From positions 1,040,927 through 1,104,926 of the forward strand of contig NW_008709146.1 in the NCBI RefSeq assembly GCF_000327385.1: a stretch of 64,000 nt of DNA, given 5' to 3'. The first letter of the stretch is position 1, and the number at the start of each line of letters is the position of its first letter. Positions 37,101 to 50,246 of the stretch are shown here, piece by piece. The stretch comes from Lottia gigantea (taxonomy: Eukaryota; Mollusca; Gastropoda; Lottiidae). The notes below the pieces were generated by a model. That model was given only the letters and a program-made list of their open reading frames with translations, was not told the DNA's origin and ran no database searches. Position numbers and translations under genes: made by a program.

Positions 37101-37572
37101 ACTTATATCATTAAAACAATTTCATCCAATACCAGTAATTTTTTATTAAAGAAGTATGTCCAAGAAGTATGTGACTAGAACAATTGTCTACCATCAACTA
37201 TGATTATTACACCATCGTAAGATAGCTGGTTTCTATAATATTTCTTGATTGAATTTCTATTGACATACGTCTAAATCTGGAGGCCCAATCTGACCATAAT
37301 CAGTAATCTCCAAAATCAATACAGGTCATTTTGTTCACGTTAACTTTTCTTATCTCATACCCGAGTAAGGAGAAATCATCAGCTTAATAATATTGACGAA
37401 CATTTTATAGAGAAAGATTAGAAATCTTTGTTATTGACTCAAGTCAAGAACTGTTTTCGATTTCCAAACCTTGCATCATTCTTTTATCTGAAGGAGCAAA
37501 ATATATAAATTTGATTATCATTATTCTGTTGGATTTTCAGTCTAACTCTCTAATTTTTTGCTCATGGAGTTA
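34110..37572. other. AT-rich non-coding stretch
   Basis: No family is recognised. A minus-strand frame at 35561-35851 opens with an ATG and carries an Ile-rich hydrophobic stretch, but has no other support. Confidence 0.5.
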
Positions 37573-37888
37573 AAATGGTCCCCTTGTATCAACAGACCAT
37601 TTGCTCCAGCTCCTGAAGGGAACAGACCAAAAGGCTTCTTTCTCTGAATGTATCAACTTCAGATTCCAATTCTCAATATTCACTACACCCGAATGTACTC
37701 TGGAACATTGGTTTTGGATAGCCGCATGGCCAATAGTACCATCTACTCATTTTCCTGAAGAATCAGAAGATGATGCACCATGCAGAAAATTTCAACAGGC
37801 ATCTTATGTGCAGTGTCTGGAACTATTCAGCCATGATTCTCTTTATTCTGCACTTCAAAAACCTTTCTTGATTATGAAACGTAAATAA
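37573..37888 (+). other. Unrecognised open frame, possible exon or eroded coding sequence
   Basis: The frame is open from a TAA at about 37571 to a TAA at about 37886 and has no usable ATG near its start. The translation is unusually protein-like for this window: SFSECINFRFQFS, CTLEHWFWIAAWP, then an acidic HFPEESEDDAPC and YVQCLELF. It is also less AT-rich than its surroundings. Possible acceptors precede it (GGATTTTCAG near 37541, TATCAACAG near 37595), and AAAC|GTAAAT near the end could serve as a donor. No domain is recognised. It could be a host exon, an eroded pseudogene or chance. Confidence 0.25.
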
Positions 37889-37889
37889 T

Positions 37890-40124
37890 AAAGATGTGTT
37901 TAAGTACAAATACCAGCATGATGAAGCGGAAATATAAAATAAAAAAATAAAACTTCTATATAGGATGTGAAGGTGATAAGTTGTTTAACCTTTCAAACAC
38001 TGGATTTGATAATTTTAAAATAAAGCTGCCATGGACTCAGCAGGATGTTATCTTAACAAGGTACATAGTAGTTTAGACGTTATTCTGATAACTCTAAATC
38101 ATTAGAGAAAAACAGGAACCTTATAATGGAAAACATACCAAATATGTCGAATTTTCTTTAAAGCTTTATTTCCTTTGGCTTTTTTTTGGAAAATATGTAA
38201 TAATTGTGGCCAGGATATAGAGGCATTAGTAAGTGATATTTTAAAAATGTGTTTCCTATTATTTAAAATCTTGCAACTATACTTTCTGACAAGTTCCTGT
38301 TTTAATTTGCTGTGAATTGAGAACTACAATAATTACATATAAAACTCTATATAAAGCCAAACAAACACTCCATTATTTTAATTAATAAATATAATCTCCT
38401 ATTATATTCCTAATAATAAATCCGCAGACTAATATAACAGCAGACTTTTAGGCACCATGAATACTTTGACAGGAAATATTGCAGGTATTGATGCCCTGAT
38501 GATGGTTATTTAAAGAAATCAGAGTATAAACTAAGTAACTAAACCTTGTTTATATTTGCTACCGAGTAATATTGAAAGGAATGAAAAAGTTATTTTCTCT
38601 CGGCTAAATATCAATTTTCAATGTGTAATTTACTGTTTAAAACACTGCAGGCAAAACATAAGCGATACGGTAATACAGTTTGATGGACTCATAGTATTTG
38701 TACTAACTGGTTACTGTAATCAACCTTTTAATAATACACTTCAATACCCAACATGTTTCTTCTTATCTTAAATAAATAATAATCAAACGAAAACAAAATA
38801 TGATAAAGGATGGAAGATGAAAGGTATCAATTGGTGAAAGTTGTACATTGCATGATCGTGCAGCTCTGCATGTAATTCGAGCTGTTTTTTTTACTTCAAA
38901 CAGTCATACAACTAGATGAAAGGAAAGATAGAAACTGCTTGAAATGCTAAGGAAAATTAAATTTTGATACTTTGAATTCAAAATTTCAAACTCTTTGCGA
39001 TATTTTGTAGAATTTTGACAAGTGATACATAAGAAAATATACAATTATCAGGATGAACATATACTTTATAAAAATAAACATAACTTGTACAAAATATCAA
39101 ATATAAAATAATAAGAAGGAATTAAATAAATAACATTGAAAATTGAGCAAAATGAAATGATATCTCTACCACCTATGTTTTATTTTATCAGAAATCATCA
39201 ATCATACTTCAGCATATACTCATCAAGTTAGATCATTGATTTCATTTTTTCTTTCACTCAAATTAAAATATCAAACACCACCTGTTCAACTTTCAAACAA
39301 TGGAAGAAGTTAACTTTCAATCTAAAAATCTGAAAATCAAATCAACGCCTTCAATTATTCTCCATTTCATTTCTAGAATATAATATAAAGGCAAGCACTT
39401 GAAATATGAACCAAAACTGTTCTCTGAAACCCATATTCACTTTATGACACTAAGTGAAGATAAAAGGCACAATTGAGAGAAAAGTGAAAACAAACATTCC
39501 CCTCCTACCTTATTCAAAGCATAATTCTGAGAGAAAAAAAGCTGCATTTAGTGAAAAGAAAAATCAATTGTAAAGTGAGGTCTGTGCTATTATAGAGTGG
39601 AACACAAAGCAACCTGAGTGAAAGGCTTAGTTTGTGTTGAAGTAGAGAATAGGAAGGAATAAATAACATAGAGTACTATACTATAGGTCATTATTGGGGA
39701 ATAGTTTATATTGCCCACTATGTAAATATAGGTAAATAATTAGAGATCTATAATAATAATTGTAGTAATAATAATCATAGAAATATATTTGATTATAATA
39801 GATGAATTAATAGAAAATAAAATATATTAACCCCTGTATTATTTCTATGTTGTAGATTTTTTCCTGTGAATCAGATTTTGTAGTTAACAGTGTGGTTAAT
39901 GAACCAATAATTTGGATGTGACATGATATCGTTGGTGATTTTTGTGAAACAATATGGGATTATGGACTATTAGTTTTCAAGTTTTTAAATCACAAATGGA
40001 TTTTGGTTATCGAGAATATGTGAATCTAGACATTAATGGATATTTTTATAGAGAAAATCAAGTGAGCTATTCAAGTAATTTGAAAGAAAAAGTTATTACG
40101 TGATGTGAAGAGTAGAAAGTAAAA
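37890..40124. other. AT-rich non-coding stretch
   Basis: No repeat or gene is seen. If the exon at 40125 is real, its promoter and 5' UTR would be in the last few hundred bases here. GATATTTTTATAGAG near 40040 is the nearest TATA-like word. Confidence 0.45.
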
Positions 40125-40212
40125 ATGACACTAAATATTATAAATATGTTACATGGATTATATATGATTATTATGATATTGGTGACAATGGGATGGCCAC
40201 ATCTAATACATG
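40125..40212 (+). CDS. Candidate first coding exon with signal-peptide-like sequence
   Basis: An ATG with A at -3 and an upstream in-frame TAG opens 29 codons. They read MTLNIINMLHG, then a hydrophobic run LYMIIMILVTMG, then WPHLIH. The frame meets a consensus splice donor, CATG|GTGAGT, at 40212/40213 and leaves phase 1. A short hydrophobic N-terminus closed by a phase 1 intron is the usual first-exon layout of secreted and cell-surface proteins with long first introns. Without splicing the frame runs on only to about 56 codons. No downstream partner is proven. Acceptors at 46632, 55505 and 60202 are phase-compatible but give short readings. AT-rich DNA readily yields hydrophobic frames, so chance is a real alternative. 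Confidence 0.3.
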
Positions 40213-41560
40213 GTGAGTTATTTACTTTAGATTTTCTTACTCTACAGTATCTTTTCATTATCTATTCTTACTATTTACTGTCTTCTATATAATTCCCTTG
40301 ATCTATTTGATCTTCAGATTTTCAAGATTTAAGATGTAATACCTTGGGTCAGGTATCAAGAACATTTTTTTTCATCCCCACACACATTAACTACTTTTAG
40401 ACAATTTCTTTGCATAATAAAAATATTTTCCTGAAATTCCTTCACACCTGAATGGTAAAGATTCTTTCAAATTGAAAATATTAATTTCAAAAAGAAATAC
40501 TAAACACATCTTACAGGCATTATCTTTATTGAGTTTATTTATTCATTTGATATTTCATTAATTTATCAGCAATAACTGTTACAAAGTTGTAATTCTAAAT
40601 ATGTCATTTGAATTCTTCTCAACCATGAAAATTAACCGAGTTAAAAATCTGAATAGACACTCGTCTAGATGCAAAACTTAAGGAAACTTTTTCTTTAACT
40701 TTCGATTACTGAAATCGACAGCATCTGCCCAAAATTGCTTATAAGGTTTTGTGGATATACAGTATTTTTTGAAAATTTCTCTTATCATTTTTATCAGCAG
40801 GGGTAAATTGCTGTTAACTTGTAATCCCTATATCTAAAGTTACCATTTCAAAAATACTTAGTGTAGACTTGAAAGTTATTCTGTTTGTAAAATACCAATT
40901 GGCAATTACACTAACTATGTCTGAGAAGGTCTTAAACTAGAATCACTTAAATACGATTTTAGTCTAATTGATATTGAAAGCATGAAATACATCTGAAGAA
41001 TTTACCGTTTCAACTTTGTAAATGACTGGAAAAACTCCAGGTTTCATACATGCTTGGCAAAGAGTTAGCTAATATTGATTTAATTGAATTGCTATCAATG
41101 CATGATGGTTAGTTACAGAACATAGACAGTGCCAACAATGATTAAAAAGCACCAGAAACATTCTGGCAACCCTGTAGTGATATTGAAATAATTTAATTAT
41201 ATATATTGCTTGTTTGATAATTAATCAAAATACTTTTCTATGTTTGATATTGATCAATATATAGAAATGCACTCAAATATAAGATTTACCTATTACTTAG
41301 TAGACTAACATTATATTTAATAATATATTTTATCTATATGTACCTTGTTTTATATATCTATATAATCAATTGGTAATTAATATCAACTTTCATTAAGTAC
41401 ATTATAAAAGTCTAACAATATAGTATGATGTTAAAAACAATTACCAACCATTCCCTTTATAATTCAAAATCACTAAATATTGTCCTTGAATAAACAAGAT
41501 AAAAAAAAAAAAACGGTAAAATGTCAATCAATTAAATTTTTAATTATTATACATTTTTAT
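40213..41560. other. AT-rich non-coding stretch
   Basis: Nothing recognised. It would be the start of a first intron if the exon ending at 40212 is real. Confidence 0.45.
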
Positions 41561-41563
41561 ATA

Positions 41564-41890
41564 CACTTATTACTCTTTGGAAAAAAAAATCACCAAAAGT
41601 TATTGATAACACTTATTACTCTTTGGAAAAAAAAATCACCAAAAGTTATTGATAACACTTGTTACTCTTTGGAAAAAAAAAATCACCAAAAGTTATTGAT
41701 AACACTTGTTACTCTTTGGAAAAAAAAATCACCAAAAGTTATTGATAAAAAAAATCACCAAAAGTTATTGATAACACTTGTTACTCTTAGAAAAAAAAAA
41801 TCACCAAAAGTTATTGATAAAAAAAATCACCAAAAGTTATTGATAACACTTGTTACTCTATGGAAAAAAAGTCACCAAAATTTATTAATA
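41564..41890 (+). repeat. 46 bp tandem repeat with A-run
   Basis: The unit is CACTTGTTACTCTTTGG, a run of 7-10 A, then TCACCAAAAGTTATTGATAA. The period is 46-47 bp, with two shortened units that keep only the second half. The block TCACCAAAAG appears eight times, the last one (GTCACCAAAATTTATTAATA) decayed. The 152-codon frame over this array exists only because the units lack stops in any frame; it is not a gene. Confidence 0.93.
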
Positions 41891-41899
41891 CAGAGGAAC

Positions 41900-44864
41900 T
41901 GTTACAAACGGCAATCCTCTGTAAACTGTCATATTTGAAAAGTCCTGACACTATATAATCATGATATATAAGGCAAATCACTGTATATTTTCATGAGTAG
42001 AAATTGTTACTATCAAATACTCTTAGCAAATTTGATCACACAATTATAAATTACTATTTCAAACTATAAAGATAAAAATCCCACCTATCTATATTGATGG
42101 TTTGATGATGCAGTAATGTGGCCTTACAGTATTTATCAATCAAAGCTACAACTGATATTAGACATCTCATTAATAATTAACCACCATCCATTCACACTGT
42201 CTTTTTTTATTCTGTGTAATTCACACATCTTAATAGGCCAAACTTCTAAAAACTCACTACATGAATGTTTGATGAGATGTAATGAAAATCCAATGTCATA
42301 ATCAGAAGTGTGTTTTATCTAATTTTCAAAAACATTGTATACATAGTATTATTTTGATGTTTCCCTTTATATGGTGCATACAACAGTAGGTAATAAGGAT
42401 ATTTGTCTCCAGATAGTTTGATGTATCCCTTTATGAGGCATAGACCATAATGTATCAATGATAAATTGTCACAATGACACTATTGGTCACTGATTGACAT
42501 TGAATGTAGAAGCTAAGATATCTAGTACTTATAACTACATGTAACTTTATACCAAGTCCATTTGACATTATGTTATAACAGATACTTTTTCAATGTGCTT
42601 TTTCTGGAATATAAATTACTATTAACTTGAAAATGAATTATGTAAAATGCAATATTTTAGTTCTGTCAATGCTAAATGCACTCTTCATAACAAATATCTA
42701 CCAATTGCAATAAGTAGCATGTTTAAAACATAAACAAAATCTATATAACATATTGATTCAACTAATAAGTCAAGTCCCATTGTTACTAATTAGTTCATAT
42801 GTAATATACCTTATGCTTATTCTTCAGGGAATTAGTACACTTGCCTTTTCACCTAGTAATGCACTGATCAATTTGTCATGGATTAGTACAGGTACTGTGG
42901 TCTTCAGTATAGAAAAATGTGAGCTCTACTTAATGTAGCAACTTGTATTTGTGAAAGAAAAGGATTGAAGAACATAGAAAACCAAAAATTAGCTTAGTCC
43001 AATCCAATGATGTAAAAGATTCTAACAAAACTTTGAGACAAAATGATTCCACTGATCTACTCACACTACCTGCAATATAATACCAATATTATACAGAACA
43101 ACAGCTTCAACTTGTTTGTGGTAGAATTTTTACCATGGTTTTATGGCATTAAGATAGTTGGGACTGATAGCTTGGCAAGAACTGTCTCACAAATTCTTCA
43201 CTGCAACTATCTTCTGAGATAAAAGACATTGTGGGGAAGCAAAGCACAGTATATTGTAAATACATTGGGTGGTATACAGGTCTGGATTATTTCAAATACA
43301 CCAGTTTATTATTGAAACTGGTTGTTTTTCTTGCAATAAGTTACATTCTATTGACTACACCATTGTTCTTGATACTATTGACATTTCACTTTTTACTGCT
43401 TCTATTTCAGTCTGTTATTCTAGATCTTATTCTAGACTTGCTGGTCTCTACTAAATACTATTGAAACCACACTGCACCATTACAATCAGTATTTATTTGA
43501 TATATAGATTGGTGGTCCATATTGATGCATGTTAATATAATTTCAGCTGTTGAATATATGTAACAAGATGGTATATATTTATGTTTCTTGTTCAAACGTA
43601 ATGTTAATAAAGTTGCTTTAGCCGTCATAATATCCCACAAGTTAAAGCTCCATGAACTAAAATTATTAAAAGTATAATTTTTCCCATACAAATATTTTCT
43701 TGCTCAGTTTTTGCATCCCAGAGGTTTGAGCACATTTTAAGCTACTGTCCAAACAAGCTTCTAGTATATTTCTTTATACTTAATTATCATTTGGTAATTA
43801 GTCATTAATTAGTCATTAGTTATTGTTATTTGATGAAGTGTATAGGAATGAGCTATCATAAATTTTTCAGTTCTGGCAAAAAATGGAAATTGCTTGTGTC
43901 GTGTATCTTAACGATCTCAGACACACCTAATAACATGTAGAACAAGGTGTAAAAAATAAGATCAAGTATCTTTGACAAGTTACAGGAATTCAACCTTCAC
44001 TTCAAGACAGAAGACATTCCAGATTGACATGACGGTACTAATATATTGTTCTTAATACTGAAAACATCCAAGAATTGATGGTAAAAACATACTATCCTCC
44101 ATTTTTTCATTTGCTTAATGAAACGTCGACTAAACATACAGAGTCAAGTTTTTAGGACAAAGGAATTTGTAAGAGAATGAGCAGACTTGTAATTAAATCT
44201 GAGATATATGTTGGTATCTTTTATCTATCTATTCTGTCACTCACTGTAACAATACAGTAGCACCAGACTAGACTATAGGCAACAATTACCACACAAAAAC
44301 AGTTCCAATCTGAAATATTCTTATTTGCATACAGACAAGAATACATCTTAGCATATACCCTTGTGAATTGTGATACTACATAAAATACTGACCTATGTGA
44401 TATGAAATGTTCTGGTTATGGAAATTTAGTAATCAAGTAAACCTTCTGGATTTTAACAAACATTAAAAAATTCTTAAAATTGTTTTAATCCAGTTTTTGA
44501 TGTAACATTCACACAACTATGCCAAATATGCTTGTACACTGCAATGTTTAATATATTTGCATATACCATTGTGAAGTATAAATTTAACATAAAGTAATAA
44601 GGGGTCTGTCTATGGACAATCTTATCTGAATAGCTTCTACTGATGAATGAATAACTTTTAATTTAGCAACTAGCAATTTTTATCCATTTCAATTTTCATA
44701 AACTATAAATTAACAGAAATTATGAGTTTATTTATTTTACAAATTCAGGTATGAATTGTGATGCCATATTATTATGTAAAGTCAAAACATTATGATATGA
44801 AATACTTCGGGCAATTTCTGGCAATGGAAATCAGACTTTTTTTTTCTCATGTACACTGTTCCTA
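41900..44864. other. AT-rich non-coding stretch
   Basis: No element is recognised. A short frame after CTTATTCTTCAG at about 42827 could be read as an exon, but it is only about 64 nt with an average donor. Confidence 0.5.
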
Positions 44865-45190
44865 TTAAAGGGTCTTATGTGCCAATTTGTGAGATTCATT
44901 TGAGTCTTGAATGTATGCATGTCTTCAGAAGTACTATACATATACGAAAATCATATAATTCCTTCAAAAATATCTCAAATTAGGAATTTATTTTCCTATT
45001 TCTATGGATGTCTTTTTAATATGTGGCAGTGGCTCAAGAACTTTCAAACACAGAAACACATGGATTTGAAGGCTCAAATTTCGATGGTGACCTGTGAACA
45101 CTATTACTGATTGGCTTAACTGAAATAAATTCCCGTTTCTGAGACTGAGTTACAATTGGTAAAAAATAGATGGCGTATCTGTCCCTATAA
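44865..45190 (+). mobile_element. TTAA-flanked MITE, copy B
   Basis: It aligns with copy A over its whole length and in the same orientation. It runs from TTAAAGGGTCTTATGTGCCA through GTCTTCAGAAGTACTATACA, ACATGGATTTGAAGGCTC and AACACTATTACTGATTGGC to ATCTGTCCCTATAA. The left TTAA is intact and the right one has decayed to ATAA. Divergence from copy A is considerable, so the family is old. Confidence 0.8.
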
Positions 45191-48069
45191 CAGAAGTCTT
45201 GCTTCTTAATTCCAAGTTTACATTGATGAGAGATCCATGGGCTTCTGTAATGCAATATATAAGCGACTTAAAAATAATGATCATTTTCATCTCATTTGTA
45301 TTTTCTGCTTGATTTTCCCACTGAAATCAAATTTCTGTGACTGTTGAAGAGAAAGGTTTTCTGTCATACTATCATGTAATCATCAGATATATACAGACAT
45401 CAGCCTCTGTTTCTGTTTTATATCCAGTCAAACAGAAGATTGTGTTTTCTCCCTGAATACAGAGATAAACAGTAACTATCAGAATATTAGAGAATATTTA
45501 ATATACCCCTTGGTACCACTATCTGGTAAATGATATCATTTCAAAGTGAATTAAAACATAATTCTAATGTAAATATATTTAAATGTAATATAAATCGTGT
45601 CTAGATTTATTGTTTTAAATACTTCATTCGAAATTATTCACTTTATTATCAGGAATATCCTTACAATAGTTCAGTCTTTATAATTCTAGTTTCAGAATTT
45701 TAATTCAAAGAGGGTGCATCCACCTTTACCAAAAGAAACTGCAATGCAAATCAGTAATAGCATAATCTGCATTAGCAATAATTGATACAAAACATCAAAC
45801 AAGACTGCAGTAGTCATTGACTGCTGCAGAAACCATCTGCCAAAAATCTACAATTATTGTCTGGATTTCAATATTGAACAGAAACCAGGCTTTAACAGAC
45901 CGGAACAAATATAGTTCAATCTTACATTCATGTCTGAAGATGTAAGGAAAGTGTTGAAAAATATAAACAAGATATGAGACAAGTATTTGGTGGTTTATTT
46001 TTTCTGATGCCAACTTATGTCATATTTATGATAAAATTCAGATTAAAGATTTGGTCATGAAAACAGCTTGCTATCAAAGACAACATATGTAAACTTGTGG
46101 TATGAGATGGTGTTCGTGGAATATCTATTAATAATTATCCACAATAATTGCAGTTACAAAGAAATGCAGCTAAAATTTGATTACATGTGGATGTTCTTGT
46201 TCTATAGCAGTGAACTTTCTAAAATAGCGCAATACATAATATGCTCTAACATTGGAAAATCTAAACTCAAAGTATTTAGTTGCTCTGGATGAGATTTTAA
46301 ATCGTTTATCCACAAGAAACTGAAATGTGGATTATATTTTTTCCAATTGTGGCATATCCACAAACATTGGAAGTAAATATTATGAAAGAATATGATTCAG
46401 ATTGATAAAGAAGGAAAATTGGTTGATCTTGTTTCATTGTTGGCAGAAGTCATGATATTCTAGAATGTCTTGGTGCATATAATCTGCAGTCGACATAGTT
46501 TGTATGAATACCAGTGTAGATAATATTTATGTATGGTATGTAATAATATGAGATAGATTAGAACCGACATTGTCAGGATGTTACAGCTCTAGTACTCACT
46601 GTCTTTTTTACTTCTGTACTGTATATCACAGCGCCAAAAGAACCACAGAAGCTCACAAATAAGATGCTCTGTTCCCCATCAGTCCTTCGAAAGCAATAAT
46701 AAAATTTGCAATTTGGTTATATTTTTTTTAGAAATAGGTCCTGAGGTGGTAAAAATGGTACCTTTTTCATTTCTCACCTTTACACTTTACTCAGTTGAGC
46801 CATTTCAGAAGGAATTCATTTCTGTTTGAAAATACCACCCTCCCATTACCCTTTGGAGGATTAAAGTGAACAATTCTTGTAAGACTTCAGGATCTCCAGG
46901 AATCAATGAACTCTTAATATCTAACTCACAAATTTGATGTAAGTAAGCAATTCAGATTTATTTCATATTTTAGAGCATATATATGAACATTGTCAACAGT
47001 TACCGATTTACTTAAAGGGACATCAAAGAGGTCTCATCAGTATCTGCACAAGAATAGCAACAGGATTTTAATATCAAAAATCCTTCGAACAAAAAAGCAG
47101 ATGCTTTCAAATATGAAAATAGAATTAGTGTTCAATAGTTATAAAAACATAATTATTTTAAATAATAGAAAGTAAATAGAGATAAAATTGATATTTTTGT
47201 TGTGTTATTATAATAACCTCCCTTGGGCTTTCAAAATCTACACAAATCCAAATTATCGTAACAAATTGCATGCTAGTCATCATTATCTCATGTAATGTTC
47301 AAATTTAAAATTTAGAAAAAAGTTTTTACTTTGTCATAAAAAAACAAAAAATTCTGTGACATAGCAGACATGAAACAACTTTTTTCTTATTTTTAAGGTC
47401 AATAATTTCTAAGAATATTTGTGTTGGTTGTCAATAAATTTAATAATAAGTCTCCTATGAATAGAAGTTGGTCAGTTGAATGAAAATTAGTGTAAAATTA
47501 TGAGTTTTTATCTATCAATCATGTAACAGCATTTATTGAAATACAACAGTTTGAAATCTGGACAACTCACTTTTAATAGGCCGTTTAAAAAGGAAAAGTA
47601 TAAGCTCATGAGATTTTTAAAATCTTGACTGGTCTATTAGTTTCTATTCAGATCTGCAGCACATATGGTTAATTGATTTAATTGCACTACATGTTCCAAA
47701 GGCAGAAACTCATCAATAATTTTACTATAATGAACATTTGAAAATCTGAAATCAATTGAATTCACACGGTTCTAAAGAGTAAACATTAAAAAATGAAAGC
47801 AAGCTGTTGAAAATATTGATAAATTTAAAATCTGAATTGTTTATAATTGGATTTAATATATAAATATTTACACACGCCAAAAATTAGTCCAGTTATTGTG
47901 GTTAATAACTTGTTCATTTTGGTAACAGATTGTAATATAGTGCTAAAATTATAAGATATCGCCTTAATTTACATTTATAGTACTATATCAAAATCTTGTT
48001 ACAATAATAACACACAGTCTAAATATACCGTTACATTATACACTATCAAGATTTATACCTCTAAGCTAG
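45191..48069. other. AT-rich non-coding stretch
   Basis: No repeat family is identified. A long pyrimidine tract ends in TATATCACAG at 46631. TTAAAGGGACAT at about 47013 is a lone terminus of the MITE type without a matching second end. Confidence 0.45.
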
Positions 48070-48345
48070 TTAAAGTTAAGTACCATAATTATATGTGAAG
48101 TAAAAGTACCATAATTATGTCTGCAGTAAATGTACAATGATTAATAAAAGTACCATATTTCTATCTACAATTAAGGTACCATAATTATATCATCATTTTA
48201 TCTGCAGTAAAAGTACCTTAATTAATAAGTGTACTATAAATATATATGCAATAAAAGTACCATAATTATATCTGTAGTAAATGCCTTGATAAACTTGATG
48301 TTAAAGTACCAGTACTATATCTACAGATAAAGTACAAGTCTACTA
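48070..48345 (+). repeat. Imperfect minisatellite, AAGTACCATAATTATAT
   Basis: At least eight diverged copies of a 25-35 bp unit alternate AAGTACCATAATTATAT with TCTGCAGTAA-like linkers. The copies are too diverged for recent expansion. Confidence 0.8.
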
Positions 48346-48349
48346 AGTA

Positions 48350-49554
48350 TATCTCTTTTAACAAAATAAGAACTAGATTAACGGAAATCTAATAGAAAAT
48401 CTGAATCTGGATTTAAACAGTACTAATACACAAGATCTAGATTTAGTAATATTTCTAGATTATAGATGTACCATGAAAGTATATCTAGATCTTTTTCTTC
48501 TTTAAACAACTTTTATTGTAATTGGTGTAACACCATATTGCATGTTAGCGTTTCATAACACAGCATGTTATTTCATTATGGTATACTATTAGAACCGGCT
48601 GAAGGAAATTTGAAGATACAATGTTTCCAGTTAATTTTCAAACCAGACTAATTACGTGTATATAAAGGAAATATAAAGGGAATATATTGAGTACTTATAA
48701 AGTTAAATCACCAATTCTACCGTCTAAGTATCTCAGTACTGGTATTATTGGTAATGACACTATGACACAATAGGCTATATAGTCTCGCACAAATTTATTT
48801 TGTTAACTAGCTTCCGATTGTAAAGCCTATCTGGAAAAGTTTGAAAGGAAATTATCAAACAAGACAATGTTTGTGTGGACACATCGAACACATTCCATCA
48901 TGTTTCATCATTAGATTTACCTTCTGTCTGGACTTATTTCCTGTCTCTTGATGATAAAATATGTGGACAATCTTGCTATTTCTCAATCACTTTATTTTCC
49001 AACTCTGCTGTGAATGAAATCAATTATCAAATGTTTAGAGATTAAAGCAAACCAGTCGCCCAATACAAGGTTACATACAATGCCAAACATGTCTGAGGTA
49101 TTCAAATTCAATGATCATGAAAGCCCTTGCCTATTCAACTATTGAGTTTTGCTGGCAGAAACATTAATGGAGAAAAGCACAATCTAAGTCGATTTCATCT
49201 CTAGGCCTGGACCAATCAAATTTTACACGATATAATCATTAAAAGTAATTAAAACTTGAAACCAGATTCAATTTAAATTTGAATACCAGTGTGTAGAGGT
49301 TATTAGTACTGGGTCATGACAAATTTCCCTCATTGTACACTGCATGGTTTTAATAAGTCTGAAAAGTAGGGTGTATATCTATTTTATTTTGTAAATAGAT
49401 TCGAAAGAACTAGTCTATAAATTGCTACAAGATACTATTTAATATTGTTGATTATGGATAAGTTTAGAGTAATATACAGTATGTTTGATGAGCAAATTTG
49501 TACCATAAGATACTGATGGTATCGTTATTATTCCACATCTTTCATATTATCTGA
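48350..49554. other. AT-rich non-coding stretch
   Basis: Nothing recognised. Short words continue the minisatellite loosely for the first 150 bases. Confidence 0.5.
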
Positions 49555-49748
49555 TCCAGCTAGACATGCGTCTTGTCGATCACATGGCACAATAAACCGA
49601 GGCCCCATGTGCTACTGGTTGAGCACACTAAAGCATCCCTCGACAGATAGAAAATGAAAAATAGAAGGCAACTGCACACTGCATAGCGTTGCTCATCTTC
49701 ATTAGCCCAAGTAGATGCAGAATAGTACGACTTTAAACTCAATTCATT
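49555..49748 (+). mobile_element. SINE fragment, 5' truncated (copy S3)
   Basis: It lacks the tRNA head and begins within the central block: ACAATAAACCGAGGCCCC, ATGTGCTACTGG and AAAGCATCCCTCGACAG. It then runs through TGCACACTGCATAGCG, TTCATTAGCCCAAGTAGATG and a tail TTTAAACTCAATTCATTTCA. The central and 3' parts match copies S1 and S2 in order. The longer tail links this family to the array at 27.9 kb. The minus-strand open frame across it is a shadow. Confidence 0.8.
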
Positions 49749-50246
49749 TCAGACATTTTTAGACATTAACTTCTGCAATTTTATTTGTTAAGATTTTGAA
49801 GTCTCATAACATTTGAAAAAAACTGCCCCTAGTACAAAGTTATATGTAAATTTTACAAGGTTTTGGAAAATAACTTATAACTGCAAAAGCATGTGTGTGT
49901 AAGAGGCAATTATTTTACTATTACTTACATGTCAGCATGTCTACAGTTCTACTAAAAACACTGTCTAAGACTGTAACATCAGCAGGACATTGAAAAGCCA
50001 GAAATAACTTGTGAATGGATGTTATAAGGTTCCTTTCACAATTTAAAAAGCTAGCCTAAATATATTTCATAACACAATGCATCATTAAGCCCATATTCAA
50101 CAACCCAGTAAATCTGACAGACATTAAAGTAAAAAAAGTCCCATATATCCTTATTATATAATATCTTAAAAAAATAACTATATATCATAATATATTATAC
50201 TTCTAAAATATACGATCTTATATATCCAACCTGTTACTGGAAATTC

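Noticed and set aside
41480-41938. Longest open frame in the window (152 codons) as a gene
   Set aside because: It coincides with the 46 bp tandem array. Its protein repeats (KKNHQKLLITLVTL and relatives) come from the same unit read in shifted frames.
45034-45255. 73-codon minus-strand frame
   Set aside because: It lies mostly on MITE copy B.
49560-49742. 60-codon minus-strand frame
   Set aside because: It is antisense to SINE copy S3.
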